Below are positions 47,601 through 60,795 of a stretch of 64,000 nucleotides of DNA, piece after piece; positions within the stretch are counted from its first letter, which is position 1, and the number at the start of each line of letters is the position of its first letter. The stretch spans positions 25,439,501-25,503,500 of the forward strand of contig NC_088339.1 in assembly GCF_036884655.1 (NCBI RefSeq), given 5' to 3'. A program made the position numbers and the translations under genes. The notes under the pieces were generated by a model. That model saw nothing but the letters and a program-made list of their open reading frames with translations, searched no databases and had not been told where the DNA came from. The stretch comes from Musa acuminata AAA Group. Lineage: Eukaryota; Streptophyta; Magnoliopsida; Zingiberales; Musaceae.

Positions 47601-48535
47601 AACACATTGTTAAGCATCTCAATTTCATGAGGAAAAATCTGCTGATCAGTGGTTCAAATGAGAGACTAAGAGATAGGGTGACCTCTTATTGTATTAAAAA
47701 CATTGAGGACAGTTCAGGCTGCTTTAGTTCTTTCCTTACACAAAGTCCAGACCTATTAACTGCACTGCGGAAAAGAATAGGATGGAGACGTAACTTCTGG
47801 TTGGCGAGGCAGAAACATAGATGCTGGTTTTGATTGCATTGTAAAGGTGATTATTGAAAGTGTCGGGGTGTCATAACTAGCAAGCGTTTGGTTTGATCCA
47901 TAGATGCTAGTTCTTTCCTTACATAGTCCGCATCCAATGCATGATCACTTCTCCGTGTCATTATCCTGGATTAACTTAGTAAGCTTCGGTCATGGAAATT
48001 GAAGCTTGGGCACAGAACCGTTTCGCCCACGGTCAGTTGGATCAGATGCGTCTCCAGTCTCGATCATTACCTCAGATTTATAATCCAATTTCTATTTAAG
48101 AAACTAACTAAGCTTGGGCTTTTCGTAGATTCCATCTCTGAGAGGATCTATCCTTGTATCTGCCATAGAAAGTGATTGATGCGTGGTGCCTTCATGTAAA
48201 CGATATGGAGTTCCTCTCTCTCGTTAGCGGCGGAAGAAACTTGTAGGATGTTAAAGATTTTGTGACAATGAACTCAAAGAGATTTCGTATGATAGTACTA
48301 CGGGAAGATGGGATTGATGTTAACAGGTTGATGGTAGGGTGGTGGCTAAAGAGGAACAGTAATCAGGATTTTTATATTTGAATAATCCAGTTCGAGGTCT
48401 AGCATTCATGTCATCATTAAATGCTTTGTTTGATGATGGTTATGATCTTAAATGCATGGAAGCTGCATTCACATGGATCTCTGCTGTCTCTCCTACTTAC
48501 ATCCAAGGCAAAGAGAGGGCTGTTCGATCAAGTTG
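44661..48535. other. Intergenic between RHD3 and HOTHEAD; no gene recognised
   Basis: 44735-45590 is RHD3 upstream DNA shared with 21666-22180. 45600-47300 is more balanced unique sequence with a ggaa tandem run (about 45633-45652). 47300-48535 is unremarkable. Several ORFs of 60-127 codons on both strands show no family signature or consistent splice structure. Confidence 0.4.
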
Positions 48536-48537
48536 TA

Positions 48538-48546
48538 GCTATAAAA
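48538..48546 (+). promoter_or_regulatory. TATA box of the HOTHEAD-like gene
   Basis: gctataaaa lies about 50 bp upstream of the ATG at 48596, giving a short leader starting near 48570. Its position supports the small first coding exon that follows. Confidence 0.55.
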
Positions 48547-48595
48547 TGGCGCTGCTGGTTGTAGGAAAAACTAAGCTTGGAGCTAGCTTATAATC

Positions 48596-51450
48596 ATGGC
48601 CTCTATGAAGCAAGAGTTTTTCCTCATGATCTTACTGCTGCTCAGCATCTTCAGATCATCGCAAGGTCTCGCTCTCTCCCTCTCTATTGTTTTATGTTTT
48701 TGAGGTTGTATCTGGAGCAACCATTTCCTGCCAAGGAGAAGGAGATGAAGCTTGTGTTGGGTTATGACGTGCAGAATGAAGCCAAAAGTTAGGGAAAGTA
48801 TACCATGGGGACAGACATTGGTCATTTGCTAATGTCTAAAACATTGAATTCTTCTTTTTAGGAAAATGATGTCTAGAACATGTTTTGTGCAAACTTACTA
48901 CGTTTCTTGATATTGGACTTGTCAGGAACTCCTAGTTTCAATTTGGTTTTACAGCATGCTTTAAGATGAAGTTTTCTATTTATTTTCTCTTTAGGATTTC
49001 TATAAGATCGAGTTTCCAGAGGGTCTTTGAACTCGTTAGGATCATGTCTGACAAGTATTAATCTGCATTGTTATTTCCCTGCTGCTCATAGTGATCCGAC
49101 CAATAAAGAGTGAAGCTCTGCTGCTAGAACAATTAGTTTGCAGAATTCAAGGAGATTTATGGAGTCATTTAGAGCTGAAACTTTGAATCCTGATACAAAT
49201 GGGAGTTCCCATTGCAAGTTCCGAGTCCCATGGTGAATTCATTGTAGAGTGAGTGGGTGCAGGATTTTGCAGTCATTAATGCTGATCTGCTATTGCTCAA
49301 TGGGCTTCAGGAAGGGGGTTCACGAAGCCGAGGTACCCTTACATCAAGAAAGCAAGCGGCTTCTCATCAGCACCAGGGGAAGCATACGACTACATCATAG
49401 TGGGCGGAGGCACCGCAGGGTGCCCCTTGGCTGCCACCCTCTCTCACAAGTTCAAGGTGTTGCTGCTCGAGAGAGGCGGCTCCCCCTACGGCAACCGCAA
49501 CATCTCGCGTTTGCAGAACTTCCACATCTCTCTGGCTGACACCTCCCCCAGTTCGCCGGCGCAAGCTTTCATCTCCACTGATGGAGTCATCAATTCTCGA
49601 GCTCGAGTGTTGGGTGGTGGGACTTGCATCAACGCTGGCTTCTACACCAGAGCCAGCCCCAGGTATCTACTGCAAACCGAAGCTCTTCTTCTCTTTTTTG
49701 GTAGTTTCTCTTTGATGCAGAGTAGTAAGTTTTGAGGTTTTCCGCTCCATCATTCATTCCTCGAGACGCTGAGCTATCATCAATATGCTCAATTGGAAAG
49801 CTTGATGCAAGGCTCTGATTAGGTTGTTCGTATGGTTGTGCAGCTATGTGAATGCAGCAGGTTGGGATGGCCAGCTGGTGAACGAGTCGTATCCATGGGT
49901 GGAGAAGAGGATAGTCTACTGGCCCAACGTTGCACCTTGGCAGGCTGCGCTCAGGGACGGGCTGCTGGAAGCCGGCGTCTCTCCTTTTAACGGGTACACT
50001 TTTGACCATATCTACGGAACCAAGGTTGGTGGCACCATCTTCGACAGGAGAGGTTTCCGGCACACCGCCGCCGATCTGCTTGCTGCTGGGAACCCGAACA
50101 ACCTCAGGGTCTTGCTTCGTGCTAGTGTACAAAAGATCGTTTTTGACACTCAAGGTGATGAACCGAAACCTGCCTCTTTCAGGAAGTATCATGCCCTCCT
50201 CTGTTCCGTCGGCTAACATGGAAGCCGTAGCAGGGCGACGGCCGAAGGCGGTAGCGGTGCAGTTCAAGGATGAGAATGGGCGGCAACATCAAGCGGTTCT
50301 CGCTGATGGGGAGGGCGGCGGCGACGTCATACTGTCCGCCGGCGCCATTGGCAGTCCTCAGTTGCTCCTCCTCAGCGGGATCGGACCCAAGCATGACCTC
50401 GAGAAGATGCGGATTCCTGTTGTCCTCCACAACCAGCATGTCGGGAAAGGGATGTCCGATAATCCCATGAACTCCATCTTCATCCCCACTAAGAAGCCGG
50501 TGCGGCAGTCGCTCATCCAGACGGTGGGGATCACAAAGATGGGCACCTTCATCGAGGCCAGCAGCGGGTTCAGCCAGTCCAGCGACAGCATCCAGTGCCA
50601 CCACGGCATAATGTCCGCCGAGGTGGAGCATCCTCTTCTCTTACTCCTGCAACCATCTTTAACCAAGCTGATCGATGCCCTGTGTTCTAACCGCTTCTTG
50701 TAAGAACTGCCACAGATTGGGCAGCTCTCCGCCATCCCACCGGCGCAAAGAAGCCTGGAGGCGGCGCAGAAGTACGCCAGAAACAAGCAGAACCTGCCCC
50801 GGGAGGCATTCCGTGGGGGCTTCATACTGGAAAAGATCGACGGCCCGCTCTCCACCGGTGAATTGAGCCTCCTCGACACCGACGTGGACTGCAGCCCCTC
50901 CGTCACCTTCAACTACTTCAGCCACCCGTACGACCTGAAGAGGTGCGTGTACGGCATAAGGACGATCGAGAAGATCGTGCGGACGAAGCACATAGCCAAG
51001 CTGAGCGGCGTGGACGAGTACCCGATGGAGGTGCTGCTGAACATGAGCGTGAAGGCGAATCTGAACTTGGTGCCGAAGCACACCAACGACACCGCGTCAA
51101 TCCAGCAATTCTGCAGGGACACAGTGATCACCATTTGGCACTACCACGGAGGGTGCCATGTGGGTAAGGTGGTGGATCACGACTACCGCGTGATGGGTGT
51201 CGCCGGGCTGAGAGTGATCGACGGCTCAACATTTGTGAACTCTCCTGGCACTAATCCTCAAGCAACCGTGATGATGATGGGCAGGTGATTACACCACATT
51301 CCTCTTCGACGCTTCAAGATTAGAATCCAAATAGATGAGTGAAGGTGGGGTTTCATTGATCACTCGCTAAACTGATGGCTTTTGTCTATGCTCAGATACA
51401 TGGGAGTGAAGATACTGAGGGAAAGACTGGGAAGAGCAGCTGAAGTATAG
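48596..51450 (+). CDS. HTH: HOTHEAD-like GMC oxidoreductase
   Basis: Six exons: 48596-48665, 49311-49662, 49844-50154, 50234-50622, 50716-51284 and 51396-51450, all GT-AG and in phase, giving 581 residues. Exon 1 is only 70 bp and encodes a signal peptide (hydrophobic FFLMILLLLSIF); it was found by matching phase to exon 2. The FAD-binding motif DYIIVGGGTAGCPLAATL is at residues 50-67, followed by LLERGG. ARVLGGGTCINAGFY and GAIGSPQLLLLSGIGP are the GMC signatures. The C-terminal WHYHGGC (His516/His518) and PGTNPQAT hold the catalytic His and Asn. HOTHEAD proteins act in the secretory/extracellular space on omega-hydroxy fatty acids for cutin, preventing organ fusion; related ones act in lignin or pollen-wall chemistry. 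The family is secure and the exact paralogue is not. Confidence 0.93.
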
Positions 51451-53248
51451 AGAGGAGGAAATGCATGGCTCAGATACAGGGAAGAATGATTGTAATGTTC
51501 GTTGATCCAACGTTTCCGTTTGCTCATATGTAGATCGGGTTGTGAATTGAGTGTAAATTGAATGATATATCCTTCTCGTTGAGCTGTTCCAGTGCATCAT
51601 CATCCGGCCACTGCTTCGCCATCTAAATGCCATGACTTGCAGCAATCTGATGCAGTTCTAATTGATAGAAGCTGGTGCAGAAAAATAGCATAATATACAT
51701 AATAAAACAAAATCCATATAATATATGTGTCAAAAATCAATTTGGCCTTCGCAGTAAAGAATTTTCATCCCTAAAAAAGCTAAAACTCTTCACTGAAATC
51801 CTTACAATAAAGACTGATTCACACTAAAGAATGCACTTCAGCAGCCATATCTTGAATCTGTTCTTTTGAAACTAATTCCGTGAAGGAATACGATAGAGTT
51901 CTTAAGGAACTTTCAGGGACTCACTTGTCCTGTTGAATCAAAATCAGACAGAAACTACTAAAATGGAAGTCACTTATATGATCTTTCTCTCTCTGAGTTG
52001 TGGAGATGATAGATGGAATTGCAGATCCTAGTGAAGCTTGATCTGATAAGAAAATGATCCTACTAATCTACAAAGCTTAAGTTTATATTACCAAGAGACC
52101 TAACGACTACATTTAAACTTTGATACTGGTAGTATCAACTTCCCTTATGCTATTGTTGTGGTCTTTGATTGATAAAATACTGTTCAACATTCTCACAAGA
52201 AAATGAAAGAAGATTTAAATGAATTTATGAAGACTCGATACACATGAAGCCTATGCCTTATGTGCACTAATTAGTATTATGTGGTATATCAAATGAGTAT
52301 GTGCATGCAGAGCTGCACCGATTTAAAGAGGTCACCTAAAAATACAGGTCCGAAAAGAAGGCCTCGTTTGAACTGCACACAGCAAGTGTCGGTAATGTGC
52401 GGTAGTCCTACGAGAGGAGGAGATGTCGAAGCTTGGTTTCGGATCCATTACTACCGGACGCTTGGGGTTTCTGCCATGGTGAGGTTTTGGGATTCCCGTC
52501 ACAGGAGTCGTCCCCTCCTCTCACACCCATGAGGGAAGCTTCTCGGAATCCACTCCTGGAGGTGTCAGAAGAGGCTGTGGAGGTGGAGACGAACAAATAT
52601 GGAATGCTCGCCAAGGCCAAAGGAATCCAAGGCTGCTCCTCCACCTACTCATCAAGGCACCCACTGGTCCTTCCTACTAAGAGCTGTTGCTATGCTATTT
52701 TGCCCGAAGCAATTCGAGGAAACATATCTTCTGTTTATGCAACTCTTTTACCTGATTACACCAGCCAATATTCTTGCAAGAAGAGGAAGAAATTTTCCTA
52801 TACCCATCTTTTGAGTCTCATCTAAACAAATGTAAAACCTTTTTATGGTTCAGCAGTTCACCAGTAACATAAGTTTATGACAGACGATTTACCTGAGAAG
52901 GAAAGGATGTTGGCTTATCTTAGTATTAGAATTGTGGAAACTAATCCTATCTCTCTCATATGCACAATGGGATATCTAATAAAAGAGAGAACAAAACGGT
53001 ATGATTACAGTGGACAGTACAAAACTAGATTTGAGGGAAACGGAATCTCCTTCCTGTAAGTAGAGACGTAGAAAGAGAACAAAAGAAATAAAACATTTAT
53101 CTATCATTGTCACCCAGAGAGAGAGAGAGAGAGAGAGAGAGTAATGTGGGGAATCCTCATAGAAGGAGGGAGTCTGGGTTAAGTCTCTTGTACTCAAGAA
53201 GTCTCTCAGCAACCGGACGCTTCTCCGTTACGCCCTCCTCTTCGTTCC
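51451..53248. other. Intergenic between HOTHEAD and IDD genes
   Basis: HOTHEAD 3' UTR occupies roughly the first 150-250 bases. A GA dinucleotide run lies at 53117-53142, near the 3' end of the minus-strand IDD gene. The 130-codon plus-strand ORF at 52433-52825 has no recognisable domain. No gene is called. Confidence 0.45.
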
Positions 53249-54751
53249 TCACTGAGGTTTTCCTTCGGAGAACCCGGCAATATCCGCCGGCGGCGGAGGA
53301 GGACATGCCATCTCGTGGAGCAAAGCACTATGGGTTTTTACTCCATGTAATGGAGCACCACCACTGCACCATCCAAGGCTGAAACCGGTAGCACTAGATG
53401 TATGAGCTGCCATCTGATCGATGTGTCGAGGTCTAGCCGTGACTGCACCCATCTGAGCTTCCTTTTGGAGCAATGCGGTGGCTGACAAGAAAGGAAAGGT
53501 TGTAGAGGTTCGATATGAGGCAGGTAAAGAAGATTGGCCCTCACGTTGGAACTCAGATTCTAGCATTGTGGCGTAGATGGAGGACAAGGGATCCATTTGA
53601 CTTTGGGACGTTGAGGCAGCTGGTGGTGGCTCAGGTCCTTGACAAGCCGCCCATGGTGATGAGATCTCCTGTTTCATGGTAACGTAGGTACCATGAGATC
53701 TCCTAATGTCGGCGTGTTGGGATCTCAACCCGTCGGGGAACTGAGGCTGCATGGTGGTGCTCTGACCAGCTGCGAGTTCATGGGATGACAAGGGTTGAGA
53801 GTACAAGTGTTGATGGTGGTCAGCCACAGGGTTTGCTTGGGTAACTCTTGCACTTTCTTCTGCCAGAGCATCACAAAATGCTCTGTGGGTGATAAAGCTG
53901 TACCTTCTGCAACACCCAACAGTATATATCAGCATGCAGCAACCATGGATGTATGAGAGAATAAGGTGGAAAGCAATCCTGTGCTTCCCCTTCAAATTAT
54001 ATTCCATTTCGTCCTTCCCTTTGTACCTCCATGTGCTGGGCCAGAAAGCTCCTGTTGTTTCCTTCTACATTTAGCTAGCTCTGCTCTCTCACTATCGTTG
54101 AATCGATGATGGTTTTCGATGAACAGTTTGCATCTTGTGAACCTATGTAATGCTTTAACATCAGAAACAGCACTTGGGTAGCTGGCATTACCTTGAGAAG
54201 AGGGTTCCACAGTCACATCTGTATTCCCTCGTGCCACAGATCTTGCTGTGGGCTCTCCAGTCTGAATGAACAGCGTATTTCTTGGAGCACTTCTCGCATT
54301 TCCACTTCTTCTCGCCGTGCTTCCGGGAGAAATGCTTCTTGATCCCAGTGAGGTCTCCGAGTGCTCTGGAGGGGTCGTGGTGCACGCACGACGCATCCGG
54401 ACAAATGTACACCTTCTTCCTCACCTCCTTGTTCGTCCTCTGCTTCAGTTTCCACGGTAGGTTGTGGCCCCTCCTGTGCAGCTGGAGATTCTGGTCCCTT
54501 TGAAACCCTTTGTTGCAGATCTCGCACACGAACCGGTTGGTTGCCATCAGTGTGTTGGGCGACAGCGCTATCACTTCCGCATCCGGGTCTGAACTCCAAA
54601 TCGTAAGGAAACAGAAGACAAACTCCATTTAGATTACATCAGATCACAGACCTGGGTTTCCTGGGAGGCCCCTTTTTCTCTTAGCTGGGACCGGATTCTG
54701 TGAGGAGGCAGAAGTAGTGGGATTGGACATGTTCTCCTCCACCTTCATCAT
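53249..54751 (-). CDS. IDD: INDETERMINATE-domain (IDD) C2H2 zinc-finger transcription factor
   Basis: Three exons: 54652-54751, 54192-54588 and 53249-53906, giving 384 residues. The N-terminus has the IDD nuclear signal [12 protein letters not shown]. The four-finger domain follows: C2H2 finger 1 (Cys55, Cys58, His71, His75), a longer finger 2 ([20 protein letters not shown]), and two C2HC fingers ([38 protein letters not shown]). The 3' exon has a QP/S-rich linker and the family motif [14 protein letters not shown]. The usual C-terminal TRDFLG-type motif is not seen and the protein is shorter than many IDDs. In the last finger the usual RRDSF reads RRYSF. IDD factors are nuclear and control leaf and root patterning, gravitropism, sugar metabolism and gibberellin response with DELLA/SCR partners. 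The ATG chosen is the first of two adjacent Met codons. Confidence 0.92.
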
Positions 54752-57430
54752 TGTACTGCTTGCAACTTCAAGCCCGGCTTTGTTTTCCTCCTCCTCTGGT
54801 ATGGAAAGGGGTGGAATTTAAGCCCAGCTCATGACTTAGGTAACAAAAGATAGCATCGAGAAGACAAGTGCAAGAACTCGGAAAACAGTAAAACAGTAGA
54901 TAGAATTCACAATCAGACACCAGATCTATTGTTCCTCCTCCTCCCATCTACCCACAGTAGAACAAGAGGCAAAAATTAAGATTTCTGGATCCAGAAAAAA
55001 CCAGAGAAAGAGCGCTTATTGCAGCTGACATATGAAACCGCATCGAAACGAAAAGAGAAGCACGAAAAAGTTTCTTATACCTCAATCAGCTCTACATACT
55101 GCGAAGCCGAAAAAGAGGGACATAACAACAAAGGCGATACTTGATAAGGCAGTGCTAAGAATTAACCGATGCGAGGAACTGATGAGCCCCCAGTCGAGAG
55201 GAAAATGGTGGGCGGGGTGGACGTGCAGATGGATAGACGGTGTGAGACCGTGGACGAGGGCAGCAAAATCAAGCGTGCAATCGTTCATCCATTGAATGCC
55301 TGCACACACTACGATGCTTCTATGACGTTCCACTTCCCGTCTTTTTTTTGTTCCCTGCTTATTATTATATATTCTCCCTTCCTCTCTCTCTCTCTCTCTT
55401 TCTCTCTCTCTATAATTATCACTACATCTTTTCCGCCCTTCAGCTTCTCATTTCTGCGTTAGCATGATTAATTCATTGATTGAATTCAGGCAGGCATGTA
55501 CATGTGCCTCTCTATCCTTGCCTTTCTCTTTTCCAGAATATGTTATGGTGTCCCACCATTTGAATCATCTTGTTTCTTTCATCAGTCGCGTTCTACTGCA
55601 TGCCTAATTTCTTGGTCGAGTTATCAGCTCGAAGGCCATAATCCTCCACCAAAGACGACCAACAAATCCACGGGTAAAGTCATATTATTCAGTCACAGCA
55701 TATGATCGGTCTCTAAAACCCCAGCAACATTAGATCCAAAAAGAATAAAGAGATGGAAACACCCCCAAAACGAATGCTCGCAGAGATCCATGCAACATCC
55801 CAGTGAGTTGATCGATGCACTTCGTTTCTCGGAGCTGACTCACGCTGGGCCGGATCAGGTCGAGCTTGCGACTGGGGGCTGGATCGTCCATTAATCCACG
55901 TTGTGCACGGCAGAGTCATCTCAGTCATCAAGGAAGGAGAACGTGTGAAGCTCGATCGATCTTCGCTGAAGCTGGAGGCGTGAAAGAGGACGCGGAAAGG
56001 CTCCAAGGTGAGACGACCGCAACAAAAGGCTGAGAGACTTTTGTAGAGTGACTCGATCAGATGATGGATGACTTCCAAGACATCATTTTCTGTAAGAAAC
56101 TTTCCGATTGTTTTAGGTGGAAGCGTGGTTGCTCCAATGGTTATGATTGACATGAGGAGCAACCGCATCATTACAAGTCTGACGACCTCACTTGACTTGG
56201 AGATGCAAAAGCAGCACTCCTGCATCACCCATCATAATGCGGCTTTCCTGCACCGAGATGACGCCTTAAGGCGACCCTCTTTATTGTCTACGTGTTGTCT
56301 GACGGTAAGCGTTCAAAAAGATGAAGCGTTTAGTATCTTCGTCAATTGTCCATTTGGAAGAGGCCCATATCACGTCGTTACTTGTTGCAAAATTACAACC
56401 ATGACCCTTCAATTTCAGTGTACTTTTTACCCTCTAAATTTAAGCTTATCTTTGGTAATTTAGGTAAATTATAGGAAGTGATAAAATTGAGTCCTTTGGA
56501 TGTTATTTTAATAGAAGAAATATGTGAAACATCTTACTTAATGTTTGAATATATATATATATATATAGCGAAATTTTTATTTAGTCATTATGTTCAAAAT
56601 ATATCTGAAGATTAATGACATATTATCTTCTATAATTAACTAATTTTTAGTATCTTAATCTCTATACTTTCAAAAATTATATTAGGATCCTTATACTTAT
56701 GAAAGTAAAACATTTAATCTCGTTTCTCCTCACGCCATCCATTTTATTGATGAAAATATCGTATATATTCAATAGTAAATCGAAATGAGGCAAAATCATT
56801 TTTATCAGTAAAATTGATGATGTGAGGATAAATGAGTTAAATATTTGACTTTCATAAGTATATGAATACCAATATAATTTTTTATACTATAAGATCGAGA
56901 TACTAAAGATAATTAATTATAAAAAAATAATATATAATTAGCCCTATATATAATGAGGTTTTGAACTATCACGTTTGTTACGACTAGGTCTAATATATCA
57001 TCCAATATTTTAGACATAAAGAAAAATTTAAGCATAAATCAAAAATATTAAATCTTTTTTTATTTTATATTCTCCCATATATGTCAAAAATGATTATCAA
57101 CTTTAAAATATATTTTTTATTATAATATTTTTTTGGTTTACGGTATCGATAATAGTTTGATCAAGTTTAAAGTCTTATAAATATATTGTATTAAAATTGG
57201 AGTTATATTACCAAAGCTTGAAACTTTGATTCTAATACATTCTTTTTTTTTTTTGGGTTCACTTGTCATATTACCAAAGCTTCATAAATCTTTAATTGCA
57301 ATCTAATTATTTTGCATAATCAAAATGAAATTTGTATCCAAGCTTATTAATTAATGCATTCTCATTTTTCGCTCTTTTTCCATGTTAGCAGGACAGTGAG
57401 ATTTCTTACTCTTTCTTCTCCTCCATCATT
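54752..57430. other. IDD promoter side and AT-rich spacer
   Basis: The IDD leader and promoter extend right from 54752. CT runs at 55383-55412 may be part of that promoter. 55700-56330 is balanced unique DNA; the 171-codon minus-strand ORF there (55713-56228) has no known domain. 56460-57370 is AT-rich with a TA run near 56550. No gene is called. Confidence 0.45.
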
Positions 57431-58001
57431 GAGGTCATGACGTTGCAGACATCAGAACTTGGTCTCTTAAAGGAAATTGTACTGTGTCAAACCTTGCAGT
57501 GCACGCTCTCGATCGAACGGATAGCGTTAACCAATCTGGCACTGGTGATTGTCTATTGTGCACATCCCACGGCGCAAAAGGTGGTGCTTTTTTTCCTCTC
57601 TCTGACTCTATCATCTCTTTTGGGTCAGTGAGATCAAAGTCCCAACTTTTGTACCATCTATGTGGAGGGATTGGCCACGGCAGGCGCGCGGCAGCGTGCG
57701 AGAGCCTTCGAACTTTTCTGGACGGGTGTTCCCTTCGAGACCTTTGTCTTGTTTTCCTGCTCTGAGGAAAGAGGAAGGACAGGAAGAATAAAGTAAATGG
57801 AGCGACAAAGATGGTAAAAGGGGGAGAGGGATGTTGCGCCTTTTCTAGTGCTTTGGGGTAGAAAAGGAGGAGCATGATAGGATTCCTGATACCTGTAGAT
57901 TCAAAGGGAGAAAACAGAGAAGAAGACATTCGGATTTGGATTCCTGGCTCTATCCATCTTTGGTTCTTCTGTCTCTTGTGAAATCGGGAAGGAGAAGAGC
58001 G
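57431..58001 (+). promoter_or_regulatory. LOG promoter and leader region
   Basis: Unique DNA immediately upstream of the LOG ATG. No clear TATA box was placed. The long antisense ORF here (57435-58193) crosses LOG exon 1 and looks like a shadow of GC-rich DNA. Confidence 0.35.
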
Positions 58002-60209
58002 ATGGGCGACGAGACCTCGAGCAAGTTCAAGCGGATTTGCGTCTTCTGCGGCAGCAACTCTGGCAACCGAACCGTGTTTAGAGAGGCAGCTCTTGATCTG
58101 GGCCACGAACTGGTACGCCCCGCTGATCCTTCTCCATCCAAGCGTTAAAAGATCATATCTCGAGGACTCAAAGGTTCGATTTTTAAAGAGCATTCGAGGG
58201 CCAATGTAGAAGATTGCAAAGATGTTCTTTCTTGATCGATAGGCCTTTGCCTTTCCTATTGCATCTCATATTGAAAAGATTCAGTCTTGGAAAACTTGTT
58301 TTGCTTGAAAACTTTATGTTGGAGTTATTAAAGCAGATGCAATGTAATTCGCCGATGCTTGTTCCTTTTACCCCTGCAAAAGGTTGGAAAATCATGTTTC
58401 TTTCTGAATCGTTTGTTATGTTAATCTGTCATGCTGCTTGTTTGATGGGTTGTAGGTGAAGAGAAGAATCGATTTAGTTTATGGTGGTGGGAGCGTCGGA
58501 TTGATGGGTTTGATCTCGCAGACAGTTTATGATGGAGGTTGCCATGTCCTCGGGTAAGCTTTAGCATTTCTGGCTGTGTTTCAGCCTCTGCCTCGTACCC
58601 ATTCTCTTAATAGTTCTTCCAATACTTTTGCTTATGATCTCAATTTACTTCTGAATGGGTGCAGGGTCATTCCTAAAGCTTTGGTGCCCCTTGAGGTTTT
58701 TGTTTGACCTTTAATCCTTTTACCTCTCTGTTGTTCTTGTTTATTTGTAGATGTCCTGTGTTTATGTACTTCTTCTTTTCAGAAATCTCTGTGCTTTGTT
58801 AGGTCTAACAGTTGCTATGTTTTTACTGCTTGTCATGTGGACTCTACAGTCAATTTTATTTGGATGGTTCTCATAAATTTTTTATCCAATTCCATAGCTA
58901 CTTATTTGGTCCTTCAGACTAGTATAAACTTCCAATGAATTAATGCGAAAGCAAGCACCTAGTTAATCAATGATGGGCATTCTTAGTTACAGGGGATGGA
59001 TTATCATGTAATCATTATATAAATTGTTTGGATGCCAGGAGGGTCTCGGTAATAGATCGGTCGTTGAGGTCTAAATTTACAGTTCCTATCTTTATATTGA
59101 CATCAACAAACACATTTTGGTATTTTTGAGCCCATAATTTTTATTGGTTTTTGCACTTATGAACTTTAAATTCTGCCTGGTAATTTTTTTCTACATGATG
59201 TTACTCTCTCTCACTCTCTCTCTCAGATTCACCGACAAACTTTAATTTACCTGATAAAATTTCACACTCACACTGACCGTATTTGACTAAGTTTACCATC
59301 TCTAAGAATTTCATATGAGAGAAAAAGTGTAAAATTGCTGCAGGTATCTTCTGATATACTGATTAGGAAAGTTATGAATTCTCAATTCAAATTCCAGATG
59401 AATTTTCTGCTACATAGAAATAATGGTGACATTATAAGAGAGAGATTCCACTGGTCCAGTTCTATACTCTTTGGAATTACTCTTACTCTCAGATATCTGG
59501 TGAAACCGTGGGTGAAGTGAAAATTGTTTCAGACATGCATGAGCGAAAAGCTGAGATGGCTCGACAAGCTGATGCATTTATCGCACTTCCTGGTATATGA
59601 TTAATTGGCTCTTCCTGGTATAAATTAGTAACCAACTGCAACCATGCTCAGGAGTTCCTCGTATATTGTAGGAGGATTTGGAACAATGGAAGAGGTGCTG
59701 GAGATGATAACATGGTCTCAACTTGGAATTCATGACAAACCAGTGTGTAAAATTTCTTTGCAAAGGATGCTACCAGTTAAAAAAAAATAGTATATATAAG
59801 TAATGATGCAGTTTTTGTATGCTCAGGTCGGCCTGCTAAATGTTGATGGTTACTACAATTCTTTGTTTGCACTATTTGATAGTGGCGTGGAAGAAGGTTT
59901 TATAAAGCCGGCTTGTAGACATATAGTTCTTTCTGCTTCCAACGCAAACGAATTGCTTGAGAAAATGGAGGTCGACTGCCTATCTGATTCTTAATCTTGC
60001 TTTCTAGTTCTAACTTCATTCTATGCTGATGTTTAGCGGTTGATCTTTTTCGGCACTTAATTATCTTTATGACTATGAGTAGGCAAAATTTAATACTGTT
60101 TTTTCATTTGATATTGCAGCTATACACTCCTTTGCACAAAGAAGTTGCTCCGAAAAAGAGCTGGGAGATTGCCCATCTAGGTTATTCCAAAGCACCAAGC
60201 TCGCCCTGA
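58002..60209 (+). CDS. LOG: Cytokinin riboside 5'-monophosphate phosphoribohydrolase (LONELY GUY)
   Basis: Seven exons: 58002-58112, 58456-58553, 58665-58695, 59493-59592, 59672-59742, 59827-59970 and 60120-60209. All are GT-AG and in phase, giving 214 residues, the normal LOG length. LOG enzymes act in cytosol and nucleus, releasing the active free-base cytokinin from its nucleoside monophosphate in one step. [11 protein letters not shown] is the family start. [10 protein letters not shown] (46-55) and [10 protein letters not shown] (112-121, the PGGxGTxxE motif) form the nucleotide-binding and active site, and MHERKAEMA carries the conserved Arg98. Exon 3 is only 31 bp, and intron 3 (797 bp) is the longest. 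Nothing is broken or missing. Which LOG paralogue it is cannot be told. Confidence 0.95.
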
Positions 60210-60747
60210 TAATTCTTTCTCGAAAATTTCAGTTCCATGTGATTCTTTGCTTGATGGATCGCAAATGAGAAACATCATGGCTCTGGTAGCTATTCACTAA
60301 GGAACTACTCTCAGTTGACTTCTTAATAAAAGTTGATATCTTCCTACTGTGAATCAAGATTCTTCACTCGCTCACCAAGAGTCATATGTGGAGAAGATTC
60401 GAGTGTATTGTGTCTGATGTAAGATAAACCTTTTTGGTATGCACATTTTGTGGAATAATATAGATTGAAGAGGGGAGAGACAAAAGTCTCTTCACTTGGT
60501 TCCTCTTTTTATGTCATATTGACTTGTTAGCTCTTTGAAAGAATGAGGCACATCAACCTGTGATGATCTCTAGAATTCTTTTCTTGAATATGCTGGATAA
60601 GCATAAGCAGATGAGGCCATTTTAGGACCCCAGGAGGTCCTTCATTTTACTTTTGGGAAGATCCTACTGGGAAATCAGCTGTTCCTGCACAAGTCACTGC
60701 CTGCACCTGCACATGGAGTCTTCAGAGGGAAATCTTCTGATATACTG

Positions 60748-60795
<48 letters not shown>

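Noticed and set aside
52433..52825. 130-codon plus-strand ORF between HOTHEAD and IDD
   Set aside because: No recognisable domain or splice partners, and an opposing ORF of similar quality exists.
55713..56228. 171-codon minus-strand ORF
   Set aside because: No recognisable domain, no partner exons and unlikely composition; left as intergenic.
57435..58193. 252-codon minus-strand ORF over the LOG promoter and exon 1
   Set aside because: It runs antisense across a secure LOG exon, has no recognisable domain and no splice or promoter context.
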